Shown here piece by piece: positions 1 to 6,472 of a DNA stretch of 13,296 nucleotides (the stretch's first letter is position 1; each line of letters starts with the position of its first letter). The position numbers and the translations under genes are program-made. The DNA is from JAWXTP01 sp044433415. GTDB taxonomy: Bacteria; Bacteroidota; Bacteroidia; Bacteroidales; Rikenellaceae. The stretch covers positions 1 through 13,296 of the forward strand of contig JAWXTP010000080.1 of NCBI GenBank assembly GCA_044433415.1. The letters are read 5' to 3'. A model generated the notes under the pieces. It was not told the origin of the DNA and made no database searches. It worked only from the letters and a program-made list of their open reading frames with translations.

Positions 1-506
1 GTAAAAAAGGTTACGCATTCTATCACATTGTTGCTGCAGATAGCAGAGCTCCACGTGACGGTAAATTTATCGAAAAAATCGGTACTTACAACCCTAACAC
101 AAACCCTGCAACTGTATGTATCAACTTTGATAGCGCTGTTAAGTGGTTATTCAATGGTGCACAACCTACAACTACTGCACGCAATATCCTTTCTGCTGAA
201 GGTGTACTTATGAAAAAACACCTTATCGAAGGTGCTAAAAAAGGTGCTTTCACTATGGAAGTTGCTGAAGAACGTTTTGCAAAATGGGCTGCTGAAAAAG
301 CTGCCGCTAAAGCTAAAACAATTCAAGAAATTGCTGATGCTAAGAAATCTGCTAAAGCTGATGCTCTAGCTGCTGAAGCTAAAGTAAACCAAGCTAAAGC
401 TGAAGCTGTAGCTGCAAAATTAGCTGCTATTGCTGCTGCTAACGCTCCTGCTGAAGAAGCTGCAGAAGAAACTGCAACTGAAGAAACAGAAGCTGCTGCT
501 GAGTAA
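1..506 (+). CDS. rpsP: 30S ribosomal protein S16 (5' end missing)
   Basis: Structural protein of the small ribosomal subunit. The frame is open from base 3 and encodes 167 residues; only about a dozen N-terminal residues are cut off by the window edge. The S16 core is plain: YAFYHIVAADSRAPRDGKFI, then IGTYNPNTNP, then GAQPTTTARNILSAEG. After the core (visible residues from about 95 on) comes a tail of roughly 70 residues built almost entirely of Ala, Lys and Glu, with a lysine-rich first half and a Glu/Ala-rich end. Such an extension is usual in Bacteroidota S16 (about 180 residues in total) and absent from the short S16 of Proteobacteria. Codon use is strongly biased (GCT, GAA, AAA), as expected for a highly expressed gene. 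A shorter start at 210 would remove the whole S16 core, so it is rejected. Confidence 0.96.
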   Translation, partial: KKGYAFYHIVAADSRAPRDGKFIEKIGTYNPNTNPATVCINFDSAVKWLFNGAQPTTTARNILSAEGVLMKKHLIEGAKKGAFTMEVAEERFAKWAAEKAAAKAKTIQEIADAKKSAKADALAAEAKVNQAKAEAVAAKLAAIAAANAPAEEAAEETATEETEAAAE

Positions 507-522
507 TTTACTTGTTTTTTAT

Positions 523-571
523 AAAAAAAGGTGATTTAAAGAGATTTTTTCTTTTTAAATCACTTTTTTTT
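523..571 (+). terminator. Rho-independent terminator after rpsP
   Basis: Ten-base perfect stem GTGATTTAAA (531-540) / TTTAAATCAC (554-563) with a 13-base loop, followed by eight T. An A-run upstream (523-529) can extend the stem with the T-run, so the structure is nearly symmetric. It closes the rpsP transcript. Confidence 0.85.
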
Positions 572-573
572 GC

Positions 574-581
574 TATATTCG
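574..581 (+). promoter_or_regulatory. Candidate -7 box for the GH13 gene
   Basis: TATATTCG matches the Bacteroidota -7 consensus TAnnTTTG at all but one position and is followed by GCGCC. It lies just after the rpsP terminator and about 30 bases before the start codon, where a promoter is needed. No clean -33 TTTG is seen; the matching region is a T-rich run inside the terminator. Confidence 0.4.
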
Positions 582-609
582 CGCCTATAAACTTACATAT
601 AAGAGGATT

Positions 610-1866
610 ATGATGAAAAAAAATGTACTTTACGAAGTAAATGTAAGGCAATTTACGCCAAAAGGAGACTTTAAGTCTTTCCTTCCACGTATCGAAAGAA
701 TTGCTAGTCTGGGAGTTACTACACTATGGTTTATGCCTATCTTCCCAATTGGAGAAATTAAACGCAAGGGCACTTTAGGTAGTTACTATTCAATTAAGGA
801 CTATAAATCAGTAAATAAAGAGTTTGGAACAATAAGAGGTTTTAAAAGCATAGTTGACAAGGCTCATAAATGTGGTATGAAAGTGATTCTTGATATGGCT
901 TTGAACCACACTTCATGGGATAATGTTTGGATGTCCGAAGATGAGATGCTTTATGCACATGACGAAAATGGAGAGGTAGTTTCACCTTTTGATTGGACAG
1001 ATACAGCAAAATTAGACTACAATAACCCTAAATTGCGTGCTAAAGTTACAGATGCTATGAAATTCTGGATTACAGAATGTGGTATCGATGGTTATCGTCA
1101 AGATATGGCAGGACTTGTTCCTTTAGACTTCTGGGAAGAGTCAATAGCTGAGCTTAGAGCTATTAAACCTAATATTTATATGTTGGGCGAGGTAGAGGCT
1201 CCAGAGTACGTTAAAGAAGGTCTTTTTGATGCTTGTTACGGCTGGGAGACTTACCATTTTATAGAAAGAATAGCTGCGCAACAAGATACAGTAGAGAATT
1301 TTAGGGGTCACTTGATGGCAGAGAATGATAACTATCCTGCTGCTTGTTCAAAGATGTTGTTCATATCTAATCATGATGAAAACTCGTGGCATGATTCAGA
1401 GTTTAAACGTTTCGGGGAAGCTGTAGACTGTATGAGAGCTTTTAATTTTGTATACCGTGGTACTCCTCTTATTTATAGTGGTGAGGAAGCAGGATGCGAT
1501 AAGAAAATTGAATTCTTTGAAAAAGATTTGATAGACTGGTCTAAAGTCAAGAAGTTTACTCCTATATTTAAGGAGCTTGTGAATTTGAAATTAACAAATG
1601 AGGCTTTAGGTGATACTTATGAAACTTCTACTCCTTATTTTATTAATTCTTCACAGCCTTATAATGTGATGGCTTTTAAACGTAAACATGGAGATAGCGT
1701 AGTAATAGGTATCTTTAATATGACACCGTATCATATTCAACCTGCCTTCTATGACGAGGATTATCAAGGAAAATATAATAAGTTATTCCATGGGGAAGTG
1801 GAACTAGAAAGTGGGGTTTATGATCCATTTGGTCCTTGGGAATTTAAAATTTATCATAAAAACTAA
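610..1866 (+). CDS. Cytoplasmic GH13 alpha-amylase-family glycoside hydrolase
   Basis: Probable alpha-glucan or maltodextrin hydrolase. The four GH13 regions are all present: region I DMALNH (95-100), region II GYRQD (161-165, nucleophile Asp165), region III GEVE (acid/base Glu194) and region IV FISNHD (251-256, Asp256). The (beta/alpha)8 barrel covers about residues 5-330, and a small C-terminal beta domain follows (about 335-418). There is no signal peptide, so it should act in the cytoplasm, unlike the SusG-type surface amylases of this phylum. At 418 residues it is a compact member without N-terminal accessory domains. Two ATG codons are adjacent (610 and 613); AGAGGA at 602-607 is better spaced for the second. 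It is transcribed alone, separated from rpsP by a terminator. Substrate and product specificity cannot be read from the sequence. Confidence 0.88.
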   Translation: MMKKNVLYEVNVRQFTPKGDFKSFLPRIERIASLGVTTLWFMPIFPIGEIKRKGTLGSYYSIKDYKSVNKEFGTIRGFKSIVDKAHKCGMKVILDMALNHTSWDNVWMSEDEMLYAHDENGEVVSPFDWTDTAKLDYNNPKLRAKVTDAMKFWITECGIDGYRQDMAGLVPLDFWEESIAELRAIKPNIYMLGEVEAPEYVKEGLFDACYGWETYHFIERIAAQQDTVENFRGHLMAENDNYPAACSKMLFISNHDENSWHDSEFKRFGEAVDCMRAFNFVYRGTPLIYSGEEAGCDKKIEFFEKDLIDWSKVKKFTPIFKELVNLKLTNEALGDTYETSTPYFINSSQPYNVMAFKRKHGDSVVIGIFNMTPYHIQPAFYDEDYQGKYNKLFHGEVELESGVYDPFGPWEFKIYHKN

Positions 1867-1872
1867 AGGAGG

Positions 1873-1882
1873 CTTCTAGAAG
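1873..1882. repeat. Short palindrome in a convergent gene junction
   Basis: CTTCTAGAAG is a perfect 10-base palindrome between the convergent ends of the GH13 gene and the small fucosidase-type gene, and it overlaps the latter's stop codon. A TTTT follows at 1883-1886 after one G. It could be a weak terminator, but the stem is too short to be sure. Confidence 0.3.
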
Positions 1883-2367
1883 TTTTCTAAAGTTATACTG
1901 CCAGGGGGAATCAGTGGATTATTGTTCACGGATTCCCTTTGTTGCAAATTCCTGTTTGTGTATATTTGAAAAGATGAAATTTTAGGTATATGATAAGATT
2001 TAAGTACCTTAAGTCTTAAATCTTTCTCACATACTTGATGCAAGGTTATAACGCAATTTGTACCTATTTCTGTGCCTGTGTATATAGTAGTCCATTCTCT
2101 ATAGTCTAGTTTTTCTATGATGAAAGAATGAATGTTATTCCCACTTTCATTGATTATAATATGGGTTACCAATGTAGGGGAGTTGTTATCCCAAAAGAGA
2201 TGCTTACCGCGCATGGAGTAATCACAGATTTTTGAGTACACTTTGTTCTGTGTTATAAAATCTGTATTGCTGGTGTTTTTCTTAGCGTTACGGCTGAGAT
2301 AATGTTTTTCTCCAGTAAAAACACATAGACCATAAATAGAAAATGCTATAAGTATTAATCTTTTCAT
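1876..2367 (-). CDS. Small exported protein resembling an orphan alpha-L-fucosidase C-terminal (discoidin-like) domain
   Basis: 163 residues from the ATG at 2367. I prefer this start because it opens with a signal-like stretch (MKRLILIAFSIYGLCVF) and has AAAGAG upstream; an ATG at 2400 in the same frame would bury that signal. Residues about 65-137 resemble the C-terminal F5/8 type C-like domain of GH29 alpha-L-fucosidases: an 'INE...IHSFIIEKLDYREWTTIY' segment (72-95), then GTEIG (98-102), LRLKVL (117-122), and PKISSFQIY (128-136), matching the family pattern 'W..I..G..IG......F..V.A...RL.I......P.I.EF.LY'. No GH29 catalytic barrel is present and the typical front half of a discoidin domain is weak. 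It could be a free-standing carbohydrate-binding protein or a decaying remnant. The family link is from memory of the pattern, not a search. Confidence 0.6.
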   Translation of the reverse strand: MKRLILIAFSIYGLCVFTGEKHYLSRNAKKNTSNTDFITQNKVYSKICDYSMRGKHLFWDNNSPTLVTHIIINESGNNIHSFIIEKLDYREWTTIYTGTEIGTNCVITLHQVCEKDLRLKVLKSYHIPKISSFQIYTNRNLQQRESVNNNPLIPPGSITLENF

Positions 2368-2468
2368 ATAAAGCTCTTTGATTGTACAAATAGTAAGCAA
2401 ATTCTTTGCAATAGACTAAATATTTTATTTTTTTATTGTTTAAGTTAGAATAAATGCAAGAAATACCT

Positions 2469-2476
2469 TATCTTTG
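2469..2476 (+). promoter_or_regulatory. Bacteroidota-type promoter (-7 box) for the glycosidase-like lipoprotein
   Basis: TATCTTTG is a perfect match to TAnnTTTG. TTAG at 2445-2448 sits 20 bases upstream as a -33 element (consensus TTTG). Transcription would begin near 2483, giving a leader of about 50 bases that ends in the poly-C run. Confidence 0.6.
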
Positions 2477-2526
2477 TACTTTATAAGCCATAAGAAAAGA
2501 TAAATGAATTACTAATATTAATATTA

Positions 2527-2534
2527 CCCCCCCC
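2527..2534 (+). repeat. Homopolymeric C8 tract next to a start codon
   Basis: Eight consecutive C separated by a single T from the ATG at 2536, where a ribosome-binding region would normally lie. The surrounding sequence is AT-rich, so this run stands out. It lies outside the reading frame, so length changes would alter the leader rather than the protein. Confidence 0.9.
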
Positions 2535-2535
2535 T

Positions 2536-4311
2536 ATGAAAATTAAAAATCTATTATTGCTACTATGTGTAGCTTTTTCTTTTTCGTGTGCTTCAACACC
2601 GAAAGCAGAAAATGGTTTGACTTATGTTATGGATATGTTCCATAGAAACCCAGGTGAACCAAATCAAGAATCTAAGTATCATGATTATGATTACGTAAAA
2701 GGCGTTGGTTACAACTCTATAGTGCCAATGATTTATGTGCAATGTGCTGTGACTTATGATAGCTTTGATAAAGGTCTAACTGCTCAAAATAGCGAAGAAA
2801 GAGCATGGATTATGAATCAACAAGCTATCGTTAAAGATCATATCAAAAGAGCTAAAGATGCAGGTCTAAAAGTATATCCTTTTACAGATATGCTAGTGTT
2901 ACCGACATCTTTGATTGAAAAATACAAAAATGAACTTGTAGATCAAAGTGATATTGACGGCGGTCACAACTCAGTACACGGTAAAATGGCTCCAAATATT
3001 AACAGAGAAATGACAGCTACTATTATCAAGGCTCAGATAAAAGAGATTTTCGAAACTTTCCCTGATATTGATGGTCTTGTTATTAGATTTGGTGAAACTT
3101 ATCTTTATGACACTCCTTTCCACAGTGGTGGTAACCCTGTAAGAGGTCGTGGTGAAGAAGGTATCAATGGTCACGTGAAACTTATCGAGCTTTTAAAAGC
3201 TGAGGTTTGTGAAAAATACAACAAAAAACTATTCTATCGTACTTGGGACTTTGGTTTCTTCCACACAAACCCAGAAGTATTTAAAGCAGTTACTGATAGA
3301 GTTGAACCTAATGAAAACTTTATTTTCTCTATCAAATATTCAAATGGTGACTTCCATAGGTTAACTAAATTTAATACTACTATCGGTATAGGTGAACACC
3401 CATTTATCATTGAGTTCCAAGGTCAACCAGAATATTATGGTAAAGGTTCTCACCCTGTATATGTATTTGGTGGTGCGTTAAACGGATTTAGCGAATATTC
3501 AAGAAACATGAAACCAGATCAACTTCAAAGTATAGCAGGATTAAAAGGTAATCCTCATTTTAAAGGTCTTTGGACTTGGTCACGTGGTGGTGGTTGGAGA
3601 GGTCCTTACATCAAACATGAATTATGGTGTGATATTAATGCACAAGCAGCTTCTGTTTGGGCACAAGACACAACACTTAACGAATCTCAAGTATTAGACA
3701 AAGTGTTAACAAACCTTACAGTAGCAAAAGGTTCTTTAGCAGACTTTAAAGAGTTATTAACACTTTCTGACGATGCCGTTCTTAAAGGTCAATGTACAGC
3801 GTTAGATTTACCTTTCAATGTATGGTGGACTAGAGACCAATATTTCTACCAACCAGGCACTCTAGCAGGTTTCTATAAAGCAGCGATTGAAGGCAATATG
3901 GTTGATCAAGTAATTGCAGAAAAAGATTACGCTGTTGGTTTATGGGACAAAATCGTTGAGTTGTCTCAAAAAATTGAAATGACAGATGCTGACTCTAAAA
4001 AATATCTAGAAGTATCTTCTTTATATGGTAGATACAAATATGATATCATTCGTCAAATCTTTATTATGGGAATAAATAACCGTAATTTTGAACTTAATGG
4101 TGAGTTGCTAGACAAAGACGCTGTTAAAGCTGCTATCGCTAAATATGATGCTTTATATGCTGATTGGCAAAAACTTCAAGACGAAAATCCTTTATGTGCT
4201 AACATTTATGAGCCTTATGGATTTAACTTAACTCCTGAAAAAGGTGCTTATGGTAGCCCTGATAATGGTGTTTGTAAGTTAGTAGATAAATGCCGCGAAT
4301 TGGTTAAATAA
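2536..4311 (+). CDS. Glycosidase-like lipoprotein of unassigned family (probable TIM barrel)
   Basis: 591 residues with a lipoprotein signal peptide: MKIKNLLLLL..., lipobox SFSC, lipidated Cys18. The mature part begins with beta/alpha-like units (YVMDMFHR, GYNSIVPMIYVQ, AKDAGLKVYPFTDML) typical of TIM-barrel hydrolases acting on sugars. Likely active-site motifs are GLVIRFGETYLYD (180-192, Glu187 at a strand end), RTWDFGFF (235-242), IIEFQGQPEYYGKG (291-304, Glu293 or Glu299) and a Trp/Gly-rich GLWTWSRGGGWRGPY (344-358). A helical C-terminal part follows (about 385-591). The layout recalls alpha-glucuronidase-type enzymes, but I do not recognise a named family and assign no substrate. No acidic surface-export signal follows Cys18, so the periplasmic face of the outer membrane is as likely as the surface. 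Strong codon bias resembling rpsP suggests high expression. It has its own promoter and terminator. Confidence 0.65.
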   Translation: MKIKNLLLLLCVAFSFSCASTPKAENGLTYVMDMFHRNPGEPNQESKYHDYDYVKGVGYNSIVPMIYVQCAVTYDSFDKGLTAQNSEERAWIMNQQAIVKDHIKRAKDAGLKVYPFTDMLVLPTSLIEKYKNELVDQSDIDGGHNSVHGKMAPNINREMTATIIKAQIKEIFETFPDIDGLVIRFGETYLYDTPFHSGGNPVRGRGEEGINGHVKLIELLKAEVCEKYNKKLFYRTWDFGFFHTNPEVFKAVTDRVEPNENFIFSIKYSNGDFHRLTKFNTTIGIGEHPFIIEFQGQPEYYGKGSHPVYVFGGALNGFSEYSRNMKPDQLQSIAGLKGNPHFKGLWTWSRGGGWRGPYIKHELWCDINAQAASVWAQDTTLNESQVLDKVLTNLTVAKGSLADFKELLTLSDDAVLKGQCTALDLPFNVWWTRDQYFYQPGTLAGFYKAAIEGNMVDQVIAEKDYAVGLWDKIVELSQKIEMTDADSKKYLEVSSLYGRYKYDIIRQIFIMGINNRNFELNGELLDKDAVKAAIAKYDALYADWQKLQDENPLCANIYEPYGFNLTPEKGAYGSPDNGVCKLVDKCRELVK

Positions 4312-4314
4312 AAC

Positions 4315-4329
4315 CAGTTCCTAGAACTG
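4315..4329 (+). repeat. Small hairpin after the lipoprotein stop codon
   Basis: CAGTTC / GAACTG with a 3-base loop, three bases after the stop codon, followed by TCTTTAT. It may act with the strong terminator downstream or protect the 3' end. Confidence 0.4.
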
Positions 4330-4340
4330 TCTTTATAATA

Positions 4341-4379
4341 AAACACCCACGTTACAGAGATTGTAGCGTGGGTGTTTTT
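4341..4379 (+). terminator. Strong Rho-independent terminator
   Basis: AAACACCCACG (4341-4351) pairs perfectly with CGTGGGTGTTT (4367-4377); the stem continues through a T-G wobble and TAC/GTA to a 7-base loop (AGAGATT), with five T at 4375-4379. It ends the lipoprotein transcript. On the minus strand the stem is followed by TTTTATTAT, so it may also stop the converging four-gene operon. Confidence 0.9.
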
Positions 4380-4380
4380 A

Positions 4381-4453
4381 GCTTGTAGCTTGTAGGGCGA
4401 CAAGCGAGGGAATATTTCACGAAATTTATCACAATATCTTTTCACGCTTGTCG
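4381..4453. repeat. Competing inverted repeats (GCTTGT / ACAAGC)
   Basis: CGACAAGCG (4398-4406) pairs perfectly with CGCTTGTCG (4445-4453) across 38 bases. The same ACAAGC (4400-4405) can instead pair with GCTTGT at 4388-4393 (6-bp stem, 6-base loop) or with a second GCTTGT at 4381-4386. The region lies in the 3' untranslated zone of the minus-strand operon, just after the plus-strand terminator. Confidence 0.5.
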
Positions 4454-4479
4454 TGTAATGACTATTTTAGAAATCCTTT

Positions 4480-5532
4480 TTAATGTTTGTTCTTGATAAT
4501 TTTACCTAAGTTTAACTTCAAAGTAACAACTTGTTGATTAGCAAAAGTTGTAGGAGTTACATGGAATTTCATTCCTGCTCTTAAAGAAATGCATCCCCAA
4601 CATTTTTCGTAGTATAGTTCTGTTAAGTTATATCTGTCAGATTGATAAAATTGATTTCCCCAATATAAATCATTTCCGTATTGTTCGTAGTATACAAGCT
4701 GAGAATCTCCGAAATAATAATCATTCTTAAGACCAAAACCTTTGTAGTTTACATCAACATTAAATTGCCATCCAACATTATTCTTCCAAGGTTCTTCGTA
4801 ATCTCCTTCAAATCTTTTGTGCTCCATAGATGAATTAGTGCCAAAGCTCACTTTAAAGCGGTCTAAACTAGGAGTTAAAGATTGAAAATCTGCACCTAAA
4901 TAGATATTGTATAAAGCTCTTTCGTATAGGTAGGAATCAACTAGTTTGTCTGTGTTTTTTAAATGGTTTATAAGTATGTTAGCGCCAGCAAATAAGTATT
5001 TGTTACAGAAAGAAAATTCTGTAGAACCTACAAGTAGAAACTCATCATCACGATTCTCTTGATTTTGACCGTACCAGTCTACATACAATTCAATAAAACC
5101 ATTTTTCTTAGTAGGAGTGTATTGAGCCATAACACCTTCTATGTTGTTGTCTGTAAATAGGAAGTCATCTCTAAAGAAACTTTTTGGATACATCTCAAAA
5201 GTATTTGATCTAGGGAAAGAACCCACAAAAACATTGAAGTTATTATCCGTGAAGTTGTAGTAAAGAGTATAATCAGCATCAGTTAGGAAGATGTCGTCAC
5301 CTAGATTCTGTAGCATCACTGCTCCTACCATAAGTTTATGCTTGTCGCTAATCTTTACGCCTATTTCAGGCGCTAATTTAGCCGTGAAGAGAGATCGTGT
5401 GGGTGCGTAAGAATCGCTACCTTCTAGGTTGTCAAAAAGAGTTCCAAAGTCTATTTTGTAGGTAAAGTTTTGAGCTTCAATACCTGAAATAGTTAGTAGA
5501 GTTAAAGTAATAAATAAAAGTATTTTTTTCAT
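4480..5532 (-). CDS. Outer-membrane beta-barrel protein, function unknown
   Basis: 350 residues. A clear signal peptide (MKKILLFITLTLLTISGIEA, cleavage before Gln21) is followed by alternating amphipathic strands rich in Tyr, Phe, Asn and Asp with short polar turns, and no hydrophobic helix. Repeating strand-turn units such as KLMVGAVMLQNLGDDIFLTD, FNVFVGSFPR and LYVDWYGQNQ, and basic/aromatic strand ends, fit a porin-like barrel. FPR followed by FFRDDFLF and then DW with a charged turn resembles an uncharacterised barrel family common in Bacteroidales, recalled without a search. It is the last gene of the likely operon, 37 bases after the K+ channel gene. No substrate can be inferred. The start is supported by the signal peptide. 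Confidence 0.75.
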   Translation of the reverse strand: MKKILLFITLTLLTISGIEAQNFTYKIDFGTLFDNLEGSDSYAPTRSLFTAKLAPEIGVKISDKHKLMVGAVMLQNLGDDIFLTDADYTLYYNFTDNNFNVFVGSFPRSNTFEMYPKSFFRDDFLFTDNNIEGVMAQYTPTKKNGFIELYVDWYGQNQENRDDEFLLVGSTEFSFCNKYLFAGANILINHLKNTDKLVDSYLYERALYNIYLGADFQSLTPSLDRFKVSFGTNSSMEHKRFEGDYEEPWKNNVGWQFNVDVNYKGFGLKNDYYFGDSQLVYYEQYGNDLYWGNQFYQSDRYNLTELYYEKCWGCISLRAGMKFHVTPTTFANQQVVTLKLNLGKIIKNKH

Positions 5533-5569
5533 AATTGTAAGTATTGTATAGTAGCTGTTTTTTTAGTGT

Positions 5570-6451
5570 TTATGAGTCGCTATCGTCATTTAATTTTGCT
5601 CCACAGTGAGGACAGTAGTTGCCCCTATGGTTTTCGTTAGTTGTTGTTTTGTGGTCTACATTTGTGGAGTCTGGAGTTTTTTGGTCTTTTCTTTCATTCA
5701 TCTTTTTAATGAAAGTAGAACTTATGATACCTGTAGGAAGAGCTAACATCCCTATACCCACCATCGCAATAAGTCCTGCTAAGAGTTTACCAAAACCTGT
5801 AGCTGGAGCCATATCTCCATATCCTACTGTTGTGAATGTTATTACAGACCACCATAAACCTTGCCCCACATTGTAAAATACGTCAGGTTGTGCATTTCTT
5901 TCAACGTAATACATTAACATTCCTGAAAACAGAATTATGGATAACCCTACACTAATGCCAAATGCTAATTCCATTTTTACGGAATTAAGGGCATCTACAG
6001 TAAATCTGAATGTTTTTGAATAACGTGCTAATTTTAGTACTAGGAAGATTTTGGCAACTTCTGAAAGTAAAGCGTAATCTGAGGAATCCAAAATGTGAAC
6101 ATGTTGAATAATAAAAGGGATAATGGTAATGAAGTCGACTACTCCCATAAAAGAAGTAATATAGCCCAACCTAGCACGTAGCTTATGTACATTATTACGT
6201 TTTACAGGGGCAGAATATAATCTTAGAAAATACTCTACTGTAAATACTAAAGTGGATATATAAGATACTGCAAGAAATGTCGTGTTATATGTGCCAAATT
6301 GGCTAAACGTTGAAAGGATAACTGTAATTATGTTAATAATTACAATAACACTAAGTAGTCTTTTTACAACAAGATGTACAGCGTACTCTCTAGGGGTACG
6401 CGTATTCCCATTTAAGATGGAATTTAACCAGGTCATTATCATTACTGTCAT
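5570..6451 (-). CDS. Voltage-gated-type potassium channel (6 TM) with a C-terminal CxxC tail
   Basis: Inner-membrane cation channel of 293 residues. Six hydrophobic segments are seen at about 30-48, 58-78, 97-117, 128-150, 162-183 and 220-246. The pore loop carries the K+ selectivity filter TVGYGD (208-213) inside FTTVGYGDMAP. The fourth segment has spaced basic residues (Lys134, Lys140, Arg143, Lys146, Arg149), a weak voltage-sensor pattern. After the last helix comes a charged Ser/Thr/Asn/Lys-rich linker and a short tail, YCPHCGAKL (279-287), which has one CxxC pair like half of a zinc ribbon; there is no RCK/TrkA-N domain. AGGA lies six bases before the ATG at 6451; in-frame ATGs at codons 4 and 6 are alternatives. 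It starts 21 bases after the U32 gene ends. Confidence 0.92.
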   Translation of the reverse strand: MTVMIMTWLNSILNGNTRTPREYAVHLVVKRLLSVIVIINIITVILSTFSQFGTYNTTFLAVSYISTLVFTVEYFLRLYSAPVKRNNVHKLRARLGYITSFMGVVDFITIIPFIIQHVHILDSSDYALLSEVAKIFLVLKLARYSKTFRFTVDALNSVKMELAFGISVGLSIILFSGMLMYYVERNAQPDVFYNVGQGLWWSVITFTTVGYGDMAPATGFGKLLAGLIAMVGIGMLALPTGIISSTFIKKMNERKDQKTPDSTNVDHKTTTNENHRGNYCPHCGAKLNDDSDS

Positions 6452-6472
6452 ATAGTATCCTTTTATTTATTA

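Noticed and set aside
1866..1872. AAAGGAGG-like sequence right after the GH13 stop codon
   Set aside because: It is an excellent Shine-Dalgarno match, but no start codon with an open frame follows at a useful distance, so it is taken as chance.
2971..3174. Minus-strand open frame inside the glycosidase-like lipoprotein gene
   Set aside because: It lies fully within a gene with clear protein-level motifs and has no recognisable features of its own.
4248..4445. Minus-strand open frame across the lipoprotein gene end and its terminator
   Set aside because: It runs through a strong terminator stem and the end of a real gene; the product has no recognisable feature.
5619..5876. Plus-strand open frame opposite the K+ channel gene
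   Set aside because: Shadow of the channel's coding sequence; its hydrophobic look comes from the complementary strand of membrane segments.
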